A stretch of 14,958 nucleotides of DNA, from NCBI GenBank assembly GCA_029863665.1, contig JAOTUX010000004.1, positions 1-14,958 of the forward strand, in the 5' to 3' direction. Position numbers and translations under genes: made by a program. Source of the stretch: Candidatus Nitrosopumilus sp. (lineage in GTDB: Archaea > Thermoproteota > Nitrososphaeria > Nitrososphaerales > Nitrosopumilaceae). The notes beneath the pieces were generated by a model. It was not told where the DNA came from, did no database searches, and saw nothing but the letters and a program-made list of their open reading frames with translations. Positions 6,885 through 14,864 of this stretch are shown here, in pieces (the first letter of the stretch is position 1; each line of letters opens with the position of its first letter).

Positions 6885-7463
6885 GTGAAGAATAACAAAG
6901 CCATAATTTTCGTTATAATTGGAATAATTGCTGTATCTATTGGAATTATCACAGTAAGTAATCAAGAATCAAAAATAATGGAAGTAGAAGATACTTTGAA
7001 TAAAGAATTAAATCCAGATGAAAAAGAAATACTGAAAATTCAAGAAAACCTAGATGAAATTGAAAGAATCAATTTAGAAAATGAATATTCACCCAAACCA
7101 AGAGAATGGATTACTTCAGGGCCATTTCAAATTGATCGTAGTGAGTATGTATTAGGGGAGAAAATTTTCATAAGAATTGGCGGGTTAAATTATGATGAGA
7201 AAGGACAGATTACTTTTCTCAGACCATTAAATAGTACACATTATTCAGTTTATTGGACAATACCATTTGATGGTGCTACAAAATCTGCATTTAATTATTA
7301 TTTAGAACCACAACTTTCTAAAACCAAGGGGTATTGTACAGTAGATGATTTTATTGGGGATTGGAGAGTAGTTTTTAGAGGAACAGATTATAAAAATTTG
7401 GAATTTAAGATAACAGAAGAGATGCTTCCAGGAACGGAAGAAAATTATCAATCAGTATGCTAA
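6885..7463 (+). CDS. Membrane-anchored extracytoplasmic protein of unknown function
   Basis: A 192-residue protein with a short basic N-terminus (MKNNK), one hydrophobic helix (7-24) and an outside-facing remainder. Residues about 31-68 are charged and probably coiled-coil (EVEDTLNKELNPDEKEILKI and onward). Residues about 76-178 look like a single beta-sandwich domain: FQIDRSEYVLGEKIFIRI, then FLRPLN and GDWRVVFRGTDYKNLEFKI. This pattern, in which a predicted Ig-like strand pair carries YxxGExIxI, is common in archaeal surface proteins. Two cysteines (151 and the C-terminal 192) could pair. No lipobox or enzymatic motif was seen. The start is GTG at 6885; only a weak TATA-like stretch (about 6856-6864) precedes it. 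It ends one base before the convergent hisI stop. The family name is unknown to me. Confidence 0.75.
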   Translation: MKNNKAIIFVIIGIIAVSIGIITVSNQESKIMEVEDTLNKELNPDEKEILKIQENLDEIERINLENEYSPKPREWITSGPFQIDRSEYVLGEKIFIRIGGLNYDEKGQITFLRPLNSTHYSVYWTIPFDGATKSAFNYYLEPQLSKTKGYCTVDDFIGDWRVVFRGTDYKNLEFKITEEMLPGTEENYQSVC

Positions 7464-7464
7464 T

Positions 7465-7794
7465 TTATTTTTCCAAAGTATTATGAAAGCAAACTTGTTC
7501 TCCCAAGTGACATGCAGGGCCAGAGGGTTCAACTAGGTAAATTATTGCATCAGAATCACAATCAACTAAAATTTCTTTAATTTTTTGAGTATTACCAGAT
7601 TCTTCACCTTTCATCCAAAGCTTGTTTCTTGAACGACTCCAGAACCAAGAATTCCCAGTTTTTTTTGCAAGTTCAAGTGATTCTTTATTTGTATAAGCTA
7701 AAGTTAAAACATCCTTTGTCTTTGCATCTTGAACAATAACAGGTACCAGTCCACCACTTTTTTCAAAGTCTATATTATCGATAGTTTTTTGCAT
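7465..7794 (-). CDS. hisI: Phosphoribosyl-AMP cyclohydrolase
   Basis: Opens the adenine ring of phosphoribosyl-AMP to give ProFAR, the third step of histidine synthesis. It is 109 residues, the usual size of a stand-alone HisI with no HisE domain fused to its C-terminus. Family signatures are GGLVPVIVQD (14-23), SWFWSRSRNKLWMKGEESGN (49-68), the metal cluster D78-C79-D80-x-D82, and the zinc cysteines C95 (ACHLG) and C102 (VCFH). It is the last gene of the his operon, 22 bases after hisF, with an ATG start. Its stop faces the end of the 6885-7463 gene, with one base between. The pyrophosphohydrolase that should act just before it (HisE) is not in the window. Confidence 0.95.
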   Translation of the reverse strand: MQKTIDNIDFEKSGGLVPVIVQDAKTKDVLTLAYTNKESLELAKKTGNSWFWSRSRNKLWMKGEESGNTQKIKEILVDCDSDAIIYLVEPSGPACHLGEQVCFHNTLEK

Positions 7795-7816
7795 ATTTTG
7801 AAAATAAAAACATGGT

Positions 7817-8620
7817 TTATAATCTTACAGGGATTGTTTTTTCTTTCAGATATTCTTTGACTCCTTTTACGCCATGAGTTTCATAGTGGAAAATAGAGGC
7901 AGCTAATGCAGCATCAACATTTGATTTTTTAAATATATCAACCATATCGTCAGGTTTTCCACAACCACCAGATGCAATTACAGGAATAGATACAGAATCA
8001 ACAATGGATTTTGTGAGTAAAATATCATAACCATTTTTTGTTCCATCTTTATCAATACTGGTAAGAAGAATTTCTCCAGATCCAAGTTTTTCTGCATTTT
8101 TTGCCCATTGAATAGCATCAATTCCAGTACCCTCTTTGCCACCATAAATGAAAACTTCAAACCAGAAATTTTGTTCATTTTCTGAAAAAACTGCAACATC
8201 ATCCTTAACATTGTAATTTCTTTTTGCATCAATTGCAATTACAACACATTGACGTCCAAATAATTCCATTAATTCAGTAATCAATTTAGGATTCTTTATT
8301 GCTCCAGTATTGATACCAACCTTATCAGCACCATTAAGAAGAATATTTCTTGCATCGTCTAATGATTTCACACCTCCACCAACAGTAAAGGGAATATCAA
8401 TTACAGATGCAACTCTTCGAACTAAATCTTTGAGTGTTTCTCGTTGTTCATTAGATGCAGTAATGTCTAGAAATACTAATTCATCGGCTCCTTCATTACT
8501 ATATTTTTCAGCCAGCTCAACAGGATCTCCGGCATCTTTAATTGATTCAAAACGAAGTCCTTTTACAACTCTACCATTTTTTACATCAAGGCAAGATATG
8601 ATTCGTTTTGTTAAAGTCAT
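7817..8620 (-). CDS. hisF: Imidazole glycerol phosphate synthase, cyclase subunit
   Basis: Uses ammonia channelled from HisH to convert PRFAR into imidazole glycerol phosphate and AICAR. A (beta/alpha)8 barrel of 267 residues, normal for HisF. The two catalytic aspartates are D12 (ISCLDVKNGRVVKG) and D131 (VVIAIDAKRN). Phosphate-binding loops are VGGGVKS (80-86), GADKVGINTGA and the late VIASGGCGKPDDM. The ATG overlaps the hisA stop by four bases (ATGA), so translation is probably coupled. The partner subunit HisH lies two genes upstream, with hisA between them. Confidence 0.96.
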   Translation of the reverse strand: MTLTKRIISCLDVKNGRVVKGLRFESIKDAGDPVELAEKYSNEGADELVFLDITASNEQRETLKDLVRRVASVIDIPFTVGGGVKSLDDARNILLNGADKVGINTGAIKNPKLITELMELFGRQCVVIAIDAKRNYNVKDDVAVFSENEQNFWFEVFIYGGKEGTGIDAIQWAKNAEKLGSGEILLTSIDKDGTKNGYDILLTKSIVDSVSIPVIASGGCGKPDDMVDIFKKSNVDAALAASIFHYETHGVKGVKEYLKEKTIPVRL

Positions 8621-9324
8621 ACTAATTCTTTTGCACCTTCAATTGAAATTTTATTTTCATAAAGAGCTTTTCCAAGAATAACCCCATAAGCGTTTTTTTC
8701 TTTAACATGACTTATATCTAAAATATTTGAGATTCCACCACTAGCAATAACATGAGTTTTATCTAAATTACATGCTTGTTCTAAAAATTCTAAATCAGGT
8801 CCATTCATAGTTCCATCACGACTTACATTTGTTAGTAAAAATTCAGTAAATCCCATTTCAAGAAATTCATTGATTGCATCAATTAATTTGATTCCAGTAT
8901 CTTTTTGCCAACCATAAATTACTATTTCACCATCTTTGTGATCAACAGAAATAACAATTTTTTCTGTTCCAAGTTCAGATAACAATGATTTCAGTAAAGG
9001 TTTATTTTTAAAAGCCAGAGTTCCCAATACTATTCTTTCTGAAATTTTAGACAGATCCATAATTATTGATTTATCTCTTAATCCACCTGCAACTTCAACA
9101 GGAATTGATATAGAATCAAGAATTTTTTTAATTACATCAAGATTGGAACCTATCCCAAGGGTAGCATCCAAATCTACCAAATGAAGCATATCTGCACCTG
9201 CAGATTCCCATTTTTTTGCAATATCAACAGGATTGTCACCATAAACAGTTTTTTGTTTAGGATCTCCTTTGTACAATCTAACAACTTGTCCATTCATAAG
9301 ATCTATGGCAGGGATAATTTTCAT
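8617..9324 (-). CDS. hisA: ProFAR isomerase
   Basis: Catalyses the Amadori rearrangement of ProFAR to PRFAR, the substrate of HisF-HisH. A 235-residue (beta/alpha)8 barrel homologous to HisF. Catalytic aspartates are D8 (IIPAIDLMNGQVVRL) and D128 (IVISVDHKDG). Phosphate loops are VEVAGGLRD (77-84) and the C-terminal VIASGGIS. The conserved GW in IYGWQKDTG favours HisA over HisF or TrpF. Some archaea and actinobacteria use one HisA/TrpF (PriA) enzyme, and a role in tryptophan synthesis cannot be excluded from sequence alone. The ATG overlaps the hisH stop by four bases, and the stop overlaps the hisF start in the same way. Confidence 0.95.
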   Translation of the reverse strand: MKIIPAIDLMNGQVVRLYKGDPKQKTVYGDNPVDIAKKWESAGADMLHLVDLDATLGIGSNLDVIKKILDSISIPVEVAGGLRDKSIIMDLSKISERIVLGTLAFKNKPLLKSLLSELGTEKIVISVDHKDGEIVIYGWQKDTGIKLIDAINEFLEMGFTEFLLTNVSRDGTMNGPDLEFLEQACNLDKTHVIASGGISNILDISHVKEKNAYGVILGKALYENKISIEGAKELV

Positions 9325-9926
9325 TTTTTACACTCTTCAAGAAAATTCTTTATCATGATTTTACCAGCTTTACCAGATTTTTCAGGATGAAATTGGGTTC
9401 CAAAAAAATTCTTGGTTTCAACAACTGCGGGTACTTTGATTCCATAATCAGATTCGGCAGTAATTATATCAACAAGAATTGGTTTTACTCTATACGAATG
9501 TACAAAATAAACCCAAGATCCATTACTAACACCATTAAGGATTTTTCCAGGTTTTTTAATTTCAAGATCATTCCATCCCATATGAGGAACTTTCATTGAA
9601 GATGGAAGTATTACCACTTCACCATCAATTACGTTAAGTCCTTTTTCTTTTCCCTCTTCACTTTTTTCAAAAAACATTTCCATACCAAGACAAATCCCAA
9701 GTACAGGCATATTGTCTATATAATCTTGAAATTGAATTTTAGATAAATCTCGAATTCTATGAATAGCAGGATCAAAATTCCCTACACCAGGAAGCAATAA
9801 ACCAGAATACTCATTAGGTTTATCAAAATTAGAGATCACATCTACTATAGCTCCTGCTTTTTCAAGAGAATTTTTTAAACTGAATATATTTCCAGCTCCA
9901 TAATCAAATATTGCTACTTTAACCAT
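9321..9926 (-). CDS. hisH: Imidazole glycerol phosphate synthase, glutamine amidotransferase subunit
   Basis: Class I glutamine amidotransferase that releases ammonia from glutamine for HisF. It is 201 residues, normal length. The start MVKVAIFDYGAGNIFSL is typical. The triad is visible: C79 in VLGICLGME (75-83), and H180 and E182 in GTQFHPEKSG. LLPGVGNF (44-51) is the oxyanion-region loop and FVHSYR is the usual pre-histidine motif. The ATG overlaps the hisB stop by one base (TAATG), and the stop overlaps hisA by four bases. Confidence 0.96.
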   Translation of the reverse strand: MVKVAIFDYGAGNIFSLKNSLEKAGAIVDVISNFDKPNEYSGLLLPGVGNFDPAIHRIRDLSKIQFQDYIDNMPVLGICLGMEMFFEKSEEGKEKGLNVIDGEVVILPSSMKVPHMGWNDLEIKKPGKILNGVSNGSWVYFVHSYRVKPILVDIITAESDYGIKVPAVVETKNFFGTQFHPEKSGKAGKIMIKNFLEECKK

Positions 9927-10513
9927 TACATTGAACCTTTTGTACTCGGAATACCTTTTTGCTTTTTGTCAAATGCAGATGCATTTCTAAATGCAACAGC
10001 CAATGATTTCATAGCTGCCTCAACTTTATGGTGATCATTGTCTCCATATTTTACAGTAATGTGAATACAGCTATTCAAATTTTGAAGTAATGATTGGAAA
10101 AAATGTTCTAGATCTTCTTTAGATACACCTTCAATTTTACTTCGTTTAATTGACAAAGTTAATTTCCAAAATGGACGTTTTATCAAATCAATGGAAGCTT
10201 CAGCTAGGGATTCATCCATTGGAACAGAAGCATAGCTAAATCTTGTAATTCCAGTTCTAGAATTCAATGCATTATCTATTGCTTGTCCAATTGTAATTGC
10301 AGTATCCTCAATAAGATGATGTTCAATTCCATCATTTGATGTGGCAGCAACTTTTAGATCCATCATACTATGCTTTCCAAAAGAAGTAATCAAATGATCA
10401 ACAAAATTGATGCCAGTTTTGATGTTTGTTTTTCCAGTTCCGTCAAGGTTGACAGAAACTTGAATGCTAGTTTCTTTGGTGTTTCGTTTAATTGAAGTTT
10501 TTCGTAATTTCAT
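9926..10513 (-). CDS. hisB: Imidazoleglycerol-phosphate dehydratase
   Basis: Dehydrates imidazole glycerol phosphate to imidazole acetol phosphate; a manganese-dependent 24-mer in characterised members. About 195 residues with no phosphatase domain, unlike the bifunctional HisB of enterobacteria. Signatures are KRNTKETSI, TGINFVDHLITSFGKHS, the metal-binding EHHLIED, and DNDHHKVEAAMKSLA near the C-terminus. I chose ATG 10513; a GTG three codons upstream (10522) is also open, but ATG gives the conventional N-terminus. The gene follows the HAD hydrolase by 26 bases, one of only two real gaps in the operon. Confidence 0.95.
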   Translation of the reverse strand: MKLRKTSIKRNTKETSIQVSVNLDGTGKTNIKTGINFVDHLITSFGKHSMMDLKVAATSNDGIEHHLIEDTAITIGQAIDNALNSRTGITRFSYASVPMDESLAEASIDLIKRPFWKLTLSIKRSKIEGVSKEDLEHFFQSLLQNLNSCIHITVKYGDNDHHKVEAAMKSLAVAFRNASAFDKKQKGIPSTKGSM

Positions 10514-10539
10514 GTTTCTCACAGATTATGTAATCTCTT

Positions 10540-11514
10540 TTATTCTAAATTTAATACCTTCTGTAATAGATTAATTGAATCTAGCACCAAAATAGCTCCA
10601 TTCTGTTCGAATAATTCAAATTTCTTTTGGGGGTTTTTACTAGTTCCAATAATTCCACAGAAAATAGTCTTATTTCCTAGATTAGTGGCTTTTTTTGCCA
10701 TAATGAAATCTTCCATGGAATCTCCAACGTATAAAGTCATGATACTATTCATTCCTTTAATTGAATTTAAGAGGGATTGAGGATTGGGTTTTGCAAGTTC
10801 TCTGGATTCATCTTCTAAAAATACTGAATTTGACAAGTCAAATTTTTCCAATAGTACTTTTAATGAATATTTAACGGATTCTCTACCACGTCCTGTTACC
10901 ATTGCAATTTTTGAATTAAATTTTTTTTGTAGTTTTTCTATTAATAAATTATTTAAAATTACATTATCTTGTTCAATTAGACCAGATTCAGAAAATTTAG
11001 AGGTACGCCCAAATAATTTTTGATATAATTTAGGTCCATAAAAAAGCTGATCAAATATTTGGTACAATGGATTTTCATGATGTGTACCAGGATATGATAA
11101 TTGTTTTTTGATATCAGAAATGTCAACTTGATTTTCAATATATTTTTCTACAGAAACAATTCCAGTAGAATCAATATTTTTTATTACATCAAAAATAAAA
11201 CTATTTTGATCTTTATCTAATTTCTTTGCAGCAACCATAGAAATTATAGCAGCATAGGTAAGATCAACTTCATCATTAAATCCACCAGTCGATTTGAATC
11301 CATCAATAATTTTGAAATCCACATCTATTGAATCATATATTTTTGCAAAAGTTTCTAAAACATATTTAGTTGTTTTAATGATTGCCAAGTCATATGATTT
11401 TGTAATATCAATTAAAACACCATCACAATCAAATACAATAGCATCTATTTCATTAAATGAATCAGCATAAAAACTATTAATGAATATTCCATCAGATTTT
11501 TTTGTTAGTGTCAT
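10540..11514 (-). CDS. HAD-superfamily hydrolase, candidate histidinol-phosphate phosphatase
   Basis: A 324-residue HAD phosphatase with all four motifs: motif I DCDGV (29-33), motif II threonine T207 in VTGRG, motif III K242 in AKPNP, and motif IV GDSMED (264-269). A long helical cap (about 40-200) sits between motifs I and II, as in subfamily IA. The cap contains DGFKSTGGFNDEVDLT (71-86), which recalls a small HAD-IA clade known from haloarchaea and cyanobacteria (matched from memory). The gene lies between hisC and hisB and overlaps the hisC stop by four bases. Histidinol-phosphate phosphatase is the one catalytic step between HisC and HisD not otherwise encoded here, so that role is the best inference. 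The cap is long for HolPases, and substrate specificity cannot be read from sequence. Confidence 0.8.
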   Translation of the reverse strand: MTLTKKSDGIFINSFYADSFNEIDAIVFDCDGVLIDITKSYDLAIIKTTKYVLETFAKIYDSIDVDFKIIDGFKSTGGFNDEVDLTYAAIISMVAAKKLDKDQNSFIFDVIKNIDSTGIVSVEKYIENQVDISDIKKQLSYPGTHHENPLYQIFDQLFYGPKLYQKLFGRTSKFSESGLIEQDNVILNNLLIEKLQKKFNSKIAMVTGRGRESVKYSLKVLLEKFDLSNSVFLEDESRELAKPNPQSLLNSIKGMNSIMTLYVGDSMEDFIMAKKATNLGNKTIFCGIIGTSKNPQKKFELFEQNGAILVLDSINLLQKVLNLE

Positions 11515-12581
11515 CCCAATAAATCACGAATTGCCAGTAAAAATTTAGAGTTCATTTCCTTAGTCCCAATAGTCACTCTAAGACAACCATCATGAGTACC
11601 TATTTTTCCTAATTTACGAATGGAGATTCCTTGTTCAGCAAGTGCGGAATATACTCGTTTATAGGCTCCATGAGCATCAAAAAGTACAAAATTAGCCTTG
11701 GAATCAAATACCTCAAAAGCATCATATTTTTGTAGAGTCTCAATAATTCTTTTTCTTTCAATTTTGATATTATTTGCTGCATCTTTCATGATAGTTGATT
11801 TTTCCAAAGCCAAAATCCCAGATTCTATAGTAAGTGTGCTTAAAGGATAGGGATACTGTAAAACATTCATAAAAACATCAGTGAATTTTTTATTTGCAAT
11901 AAAATATCCAAGTCTAAGACCTGCTAAACCAAATGATTTTGACAAAGTTTGTACAACAATTAGGTTTTCTTGAGTTTTTACCATATTTGCTAGAGAATAA
12001 TTACCAAATTCTCCATAGGCTTCATCAATTATTACAGGTCCGTGAAAAGACGCAATAAGTTGCTGTAATTCATTTTTTGAGAATTGAAATCCTGTGGGGT
12101 TATTTGGAGAATCAAGATAAAGGATATTTGCATTTTTGGATTGTTTAATAAAATCTTTAATGTTTAACTTCATGTCATTAGAAAATGGAATCGCAATCAT
12201 TGGAATGGAATACAATTTACAGCGTTCTTCAAAAAATCCAAAAGTAGGATTAGAAGTAAGAATTTTGGTTTGATTAGATGCAAAATTAGAAAGTATCAGA
12301 TCTAAAATCTGATCAGAACCATTACCTACACCAATCATAGAACAAGGTATTTTAACAAATTTAGATATCATCGGAATTAAGCGCTCTATTCCTCCAAGAG
12401 GGTATTCTCTTACATCGGAATTTTTCTTGGCAGTAGAAATTACATCATTTTGAAATTGTCTTGAAATAACATAATTTTCATTTGAATCAAGTTTTACTGC
12501 ATCTTGAAGATATTCGGGTTTTTGATAACCCCCAATAGAAGAAAATTTCTTTATTTTTTCTTCAAACCAGTTTATTTTCAA
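11511..12581 (-). CDS. hisC: Histidinol-phosphate aminotransferase
   Basis: PLP-dependent fold-type I aminotransferase converting imidazole acetol phosphate and glutamate to histidinol phosphate. It is 356 residues. Visible motifs are KLDSNENY (30-37), VGNGSDQI (85-92), DSPNNPTG (157-164), IIDEAYGEF (184-192) and the PLP lysine K215 in TLSKSFGLAGLRLGY. A late arginine (CLRVTIG) should bind the substrate carboxylate. The start is TTG at 12581, overlapping the hisD stop as TTGA; this gives the expected N-terminal segment, and no nearby ATG does better. The stop overlaps the HAD gene by four bases. Confidence 0.94.
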   Translation of the reverse strand: MKINWFEEKIKKFSSIGGYQKPEYLQDAVKLDSNENYVISRQFQNDVISTAKKNSDVREYPLGGIERLIPMISKFVKIPCSMIGVGNGSDQILDLILSNFASNQTKILTSNPTFGFFEERCKLYSIPMIAIPFSNDMKLNIKDFIKQSKNANILYLDSPNNPTGFQFSKNELQQLIASFHGPVIIDEAYGEFGNYSLANMVKTQENLIVVQTLSKSFGLAGLRLGYFIANKKFTDVFMNVLQYPYPLSTLTIESGILALEKSTIMKDAANNIKIERKRIIETLQKYDAFEVFDSKANFVLFDAHGAYKRVYSALAEQGISIRKLGKIGTHDGCLRVTIGTKEMNSKFLLAIRDLLG

Positions 12582-13849
12582 TTTAATCTACCCTTAATGG
12601 CTTCAAAGTGATTAGGAAGTCCCTCATTTCGGGTTAGAATATCAAGATATTTTGAAGTTTTAGATAAAGATAATTTTGAAATAGTGACTTGTGTATTTAT
12701 CTTAACAAAATCCAAAACAGAGAGAGAACCACGAATTTTTCCAAACCCATTAGTAGGGAGAATATGATTTGAGCCTAAAATATAATCACTGGCAGAGGAA
12801 GGAGTGTCATTACCAAGTAAAATTAGTCCAGAAGTAGTTATTTTTCTAGAGAGCGATTCAGGATTTTTCGTCATTATTTGAAGATGTTCAGGAGCCAAAA
12901 TATTTGTTAGTTTTATCATGTCAGATTTAGTTTGGCAAATTCCAATAAATCCGTTATTTTTTAGACTATATTCCACAAAGTTTTTTCTTTGAATTTTTGA
13001 CATAGATTCAGCGATGATCTTATTTACAGATTTTGCAAGTTTTTCAGAATTTGTAATTAAGTAGCAAAAGGTATCATTACTATGTTCTGCTTGAGAAATA
13101 AGATCTAGTGCAACATATTTTGGATTAGCAGAATTATCTGCAATAATTCCTAATTCAGTGGGACCCGCCAACATATCAATTCCAGTATGATCACTTATCA
13201 TGAATTTTGCCGCAGTAACAAAGGCTCCTCCAGGACCAACAATTTTATCAACTTTAGGAATAGATTTTGTACCATAAGATAATGCAGCAATTGATTGTAC
13301 TCCGCCGGTTTTGTAAATTTCATCAGCACCACAAATTTTTGCAGCAGTAACAGTTAACGGATCAATTTTTCCGTCAGGACCAGGAGGAGATACAACTACA
13401 ATTCTGTTAACACCTGCAACTTTTGCAGGAATCACGGACATTATTACAGAACTAGGGTATTTTGCTAATCCTCCCGGAATATAACATCCAACACTTTGAA
13501 TTGGTACAAATGTTTTAGTAATTTTAATTCCATCGTTGTTAATAATTTTATTTTTTAATACAGATTTAATTCCGAATTCTGTCTTCTCAAGTCGATTTTT
13601 TGCTAAATGTAGTGCATTTAATTCAGTTTTTGAAATTTTAGAATATGCATTTTTTATTTCTGATTGAGATAAACGTAATGATGAAATATTTGCTCTACTA
13701 AATTTTTTCTCATATTTTCGGACTGCAATATCACCATTTTTCTCAACATCCTTTAGAATAGATTTAACTACAGATTTATTTTTCTGAGACGGGTTTGGAA
13801 GAATTTTGGCTGCAAATTTTTCAATGTTTTTTACTTTGATTATTTTCAT
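12578..13849 (-). CDS. hisD: Histidinol dehydrogenase
   Basis: Zinc- and NAD-dependent enzyme oxidising histidinol to histidine in two steps. About 423 residues, the normal size. NAD and backbone motifs include GCYIPGG (121-127), TGGVQSIAAL and KIVGPGG (202-208). Catalytic and zinc residues appear as Q253 and H256 (QAEH), E321 and H322 (APEHL), D355 (SASDY), H362 (NHILPT) and H414 (NHFEAI). I chose ATG 13849, whose A is the last base of the hisG stop (TGATG). An in-frame TTG three bases upstream would add one residue and give a four-base overlap; the protein is otherwise the same. Confidence 0.95.
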   Translation of the reverse strand: MKIIKVKNIEKFAAKILPNPSQKNKSVVKSILKDVEKNGDIAVRKYEKKFSRANISSLRLSQSEIKNAYSKISKTELNALHLAKNRLEKTEFGIKSVLKNKIINNDGIKITKTFVPIQSVGCYIPGGLAKYPSSVIMSVIPAKVAGVNRIVVVSPPGPDGKIDPLTVTAAKICGADEIYKTGGVQSIAALSYGTKSIPKVDKIVGPGGAFVTAAKFMISDHTGIDMLAGPTELGIIADNSANPKYVALDLISQAEHSNDTFCYLITNSEKLAKSVNKIIAESMSKIQRKNFVEYSLKNNGFIGICQTKSDMIKLTNILAPEHLQIMTKNPESLSRKITTSGLILLGNDTPSSASDYILGSNHILPTNGFGKIRGSLSVLDFVKINTQVTISKLSLSKTSKYLDILTRNEGLPNHFEAIKGRLN

Positions 13850-14826
13850 CAATTTTCTTCATCACGTTTGATCTCCTCAAGATCTAATATTTGTCGTGGC
13901 TCATGAACTACAAGACCTTGAGCAATTTTTCTTAGTTTAGGAATGAGTTTATGAAATTCTTCTTTCTTAATGACTGTATTCACTCCAAACCATCCTTGCT
14001 CGCTTAGTTGACTTATAGTGGGTTTTTTCAGAGAGGGCATCTGAGCTAAAAGCTTTTTTAGATTTTCCTCTTTTACGTTTAGATAAATGTGAAGATACTT
14101 TCTACCATGAACAGCGCCTCTCATGAGAGTTACAATATCAAATATTTTTTCACGTTTTTTAGGATCTTTGAGTGAGTTTTTATTTACAATCAGGTGTGCA
14201 GTAGAAGTTAAAACTTCATCAACAATTTTTAATTTATTTTGTTTTAGAGTGGTACCTGTCTCAGTGACATCCATAATTGCGTCAACATCTTCAGGGGGTT
14301 TTGCTTCAGTAGCACCAAACGATAAATGAATTTGGACATTTTTGTTGTTTCCCAATCTAACCCAAGGTGTTACAATTAGTGGATCTTTAGAACCATAATA
14401 TTTTTTATAAGATGTACATTGTTTGAGGAATTTTGCAGCAGTAGTTAGATATTCTGAAGAGATACGAAGTATTTTTTTCTTTTTACCATAATCTGCAATC
14501 ATACTATCAAGATTCTTGTAATGATATTTGTCAGGAAAAGCTATGACTAGTTTAATTTTGCCATATTCTAAATCCAAGATTGGTTCAACATCAGAATTTG
14601 TTTCACCTACCCAATCTTTGCCAGTAATACCGACGTCATACAATCCTTCAGATACTAAAGTTGGAATCTCTTGAGGACGAAGCATTTTAACTACGATGTT
14701 TGGATCATCTAGATAAACACGATAAGTTCTGCTTTTTCTATTAACTTTAGTCCAAGATTTTTCTAAGAGTTTGAAAGTAGCATCTTCCAAACTTCCTTTA
14801 GGTATAGCAAATTTCACTTCAGACAT
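13849..14826 (-). CDS. hisG: ATP phosphoribosyltransferase, long form
   Basis: Joins ATP and PRPP to form phosphoribosyl-ATP, the first committed and usually feedback-controlled step. About 325 residues, so a long-form HisG that needs no HisZ. The catalytic lobes carry FAIPKGSLED (6-15), YDVGITGKDWVGE (63-75) and the PRPP loop MDVTETGTTLKQN (185-197). The C-terminal part (about 245-315) matches the ACT-like regulatory domain (MPSLKKPTISQL, GWFGVNTV), which binds histidine in characterised relatives. An extra stretch at about 140-180 (TPWVRLGNN through LSFGATEAKPPEDVDAI) is longer than in the best-known enzymes and defines a subgroup. I chose ATG 14826 because a TATA box lies about 27 bases upstream; TTG 14832 is the alternative and adds two residues. 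Confidence 0.94.
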   Translation of the reverse strand: MSEVKFAIPKGSLEDATFKLLEKSWTKVNRKSRTYRVYLDDPNIVVKMLRPQEIPTLVSEGLYDVGITGKDWVGETNSDVEPILDLEYGKIKLVIAFPDKYHYKNLDSMIADYGKKKKILRISSEYLTTAAKFLKQCTSYKKYYGSKDPLIVTPWVRLGNNKNVQIHLSFGATEAKPPEDVDAIMDVTETGTTLKQNKLKIVDEVLTSTAHLIVNKNSLKDPKKREKIFDIVTLMRGAVHGRKYLHIYLNVKEENLKKLLAQMPSLKKPTISQLSEQGWFGVNTVIKKEEFHKLIPKLRKIAQGLVVHEPRQILDLEEIKRDEEN

Positions 14827-14849
14827 TTTCAATTTTTTGACTTTTTAGG

Positions 14850-14856
14850 TATATAA
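14850..14856 (-). promoter_or_regulatory. TATA box of the histidine operon
   Basis: On the minus strand TTATATA is centred about 27 bases before the A of the hisG ATG (14826). That spacing predicts transcription starting at the ATG, a leaderless mRNA, and argues against the TTG six bases upstream as start codon. It lies in the 38-base gap after the upstream gene's stop. No operator-like palindrome was seen beside it. Confidence 0.55.
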
Positions 14857-14864
14857 TCTCATGT

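Noticed and set aside
7978..8238. Second minus-strand open frame inside hisF
   Set aside because: It is out of frame within a complete hisF and is very rich in Met, Gln and Leu, as expected of a shadow frame.
8310..8681. Plus-strand open frame of 123 codons across the hisF/hisA junction
   Set aside because: It is antisense to two well-supported genes; its length reflects low stop frequency opposite them.
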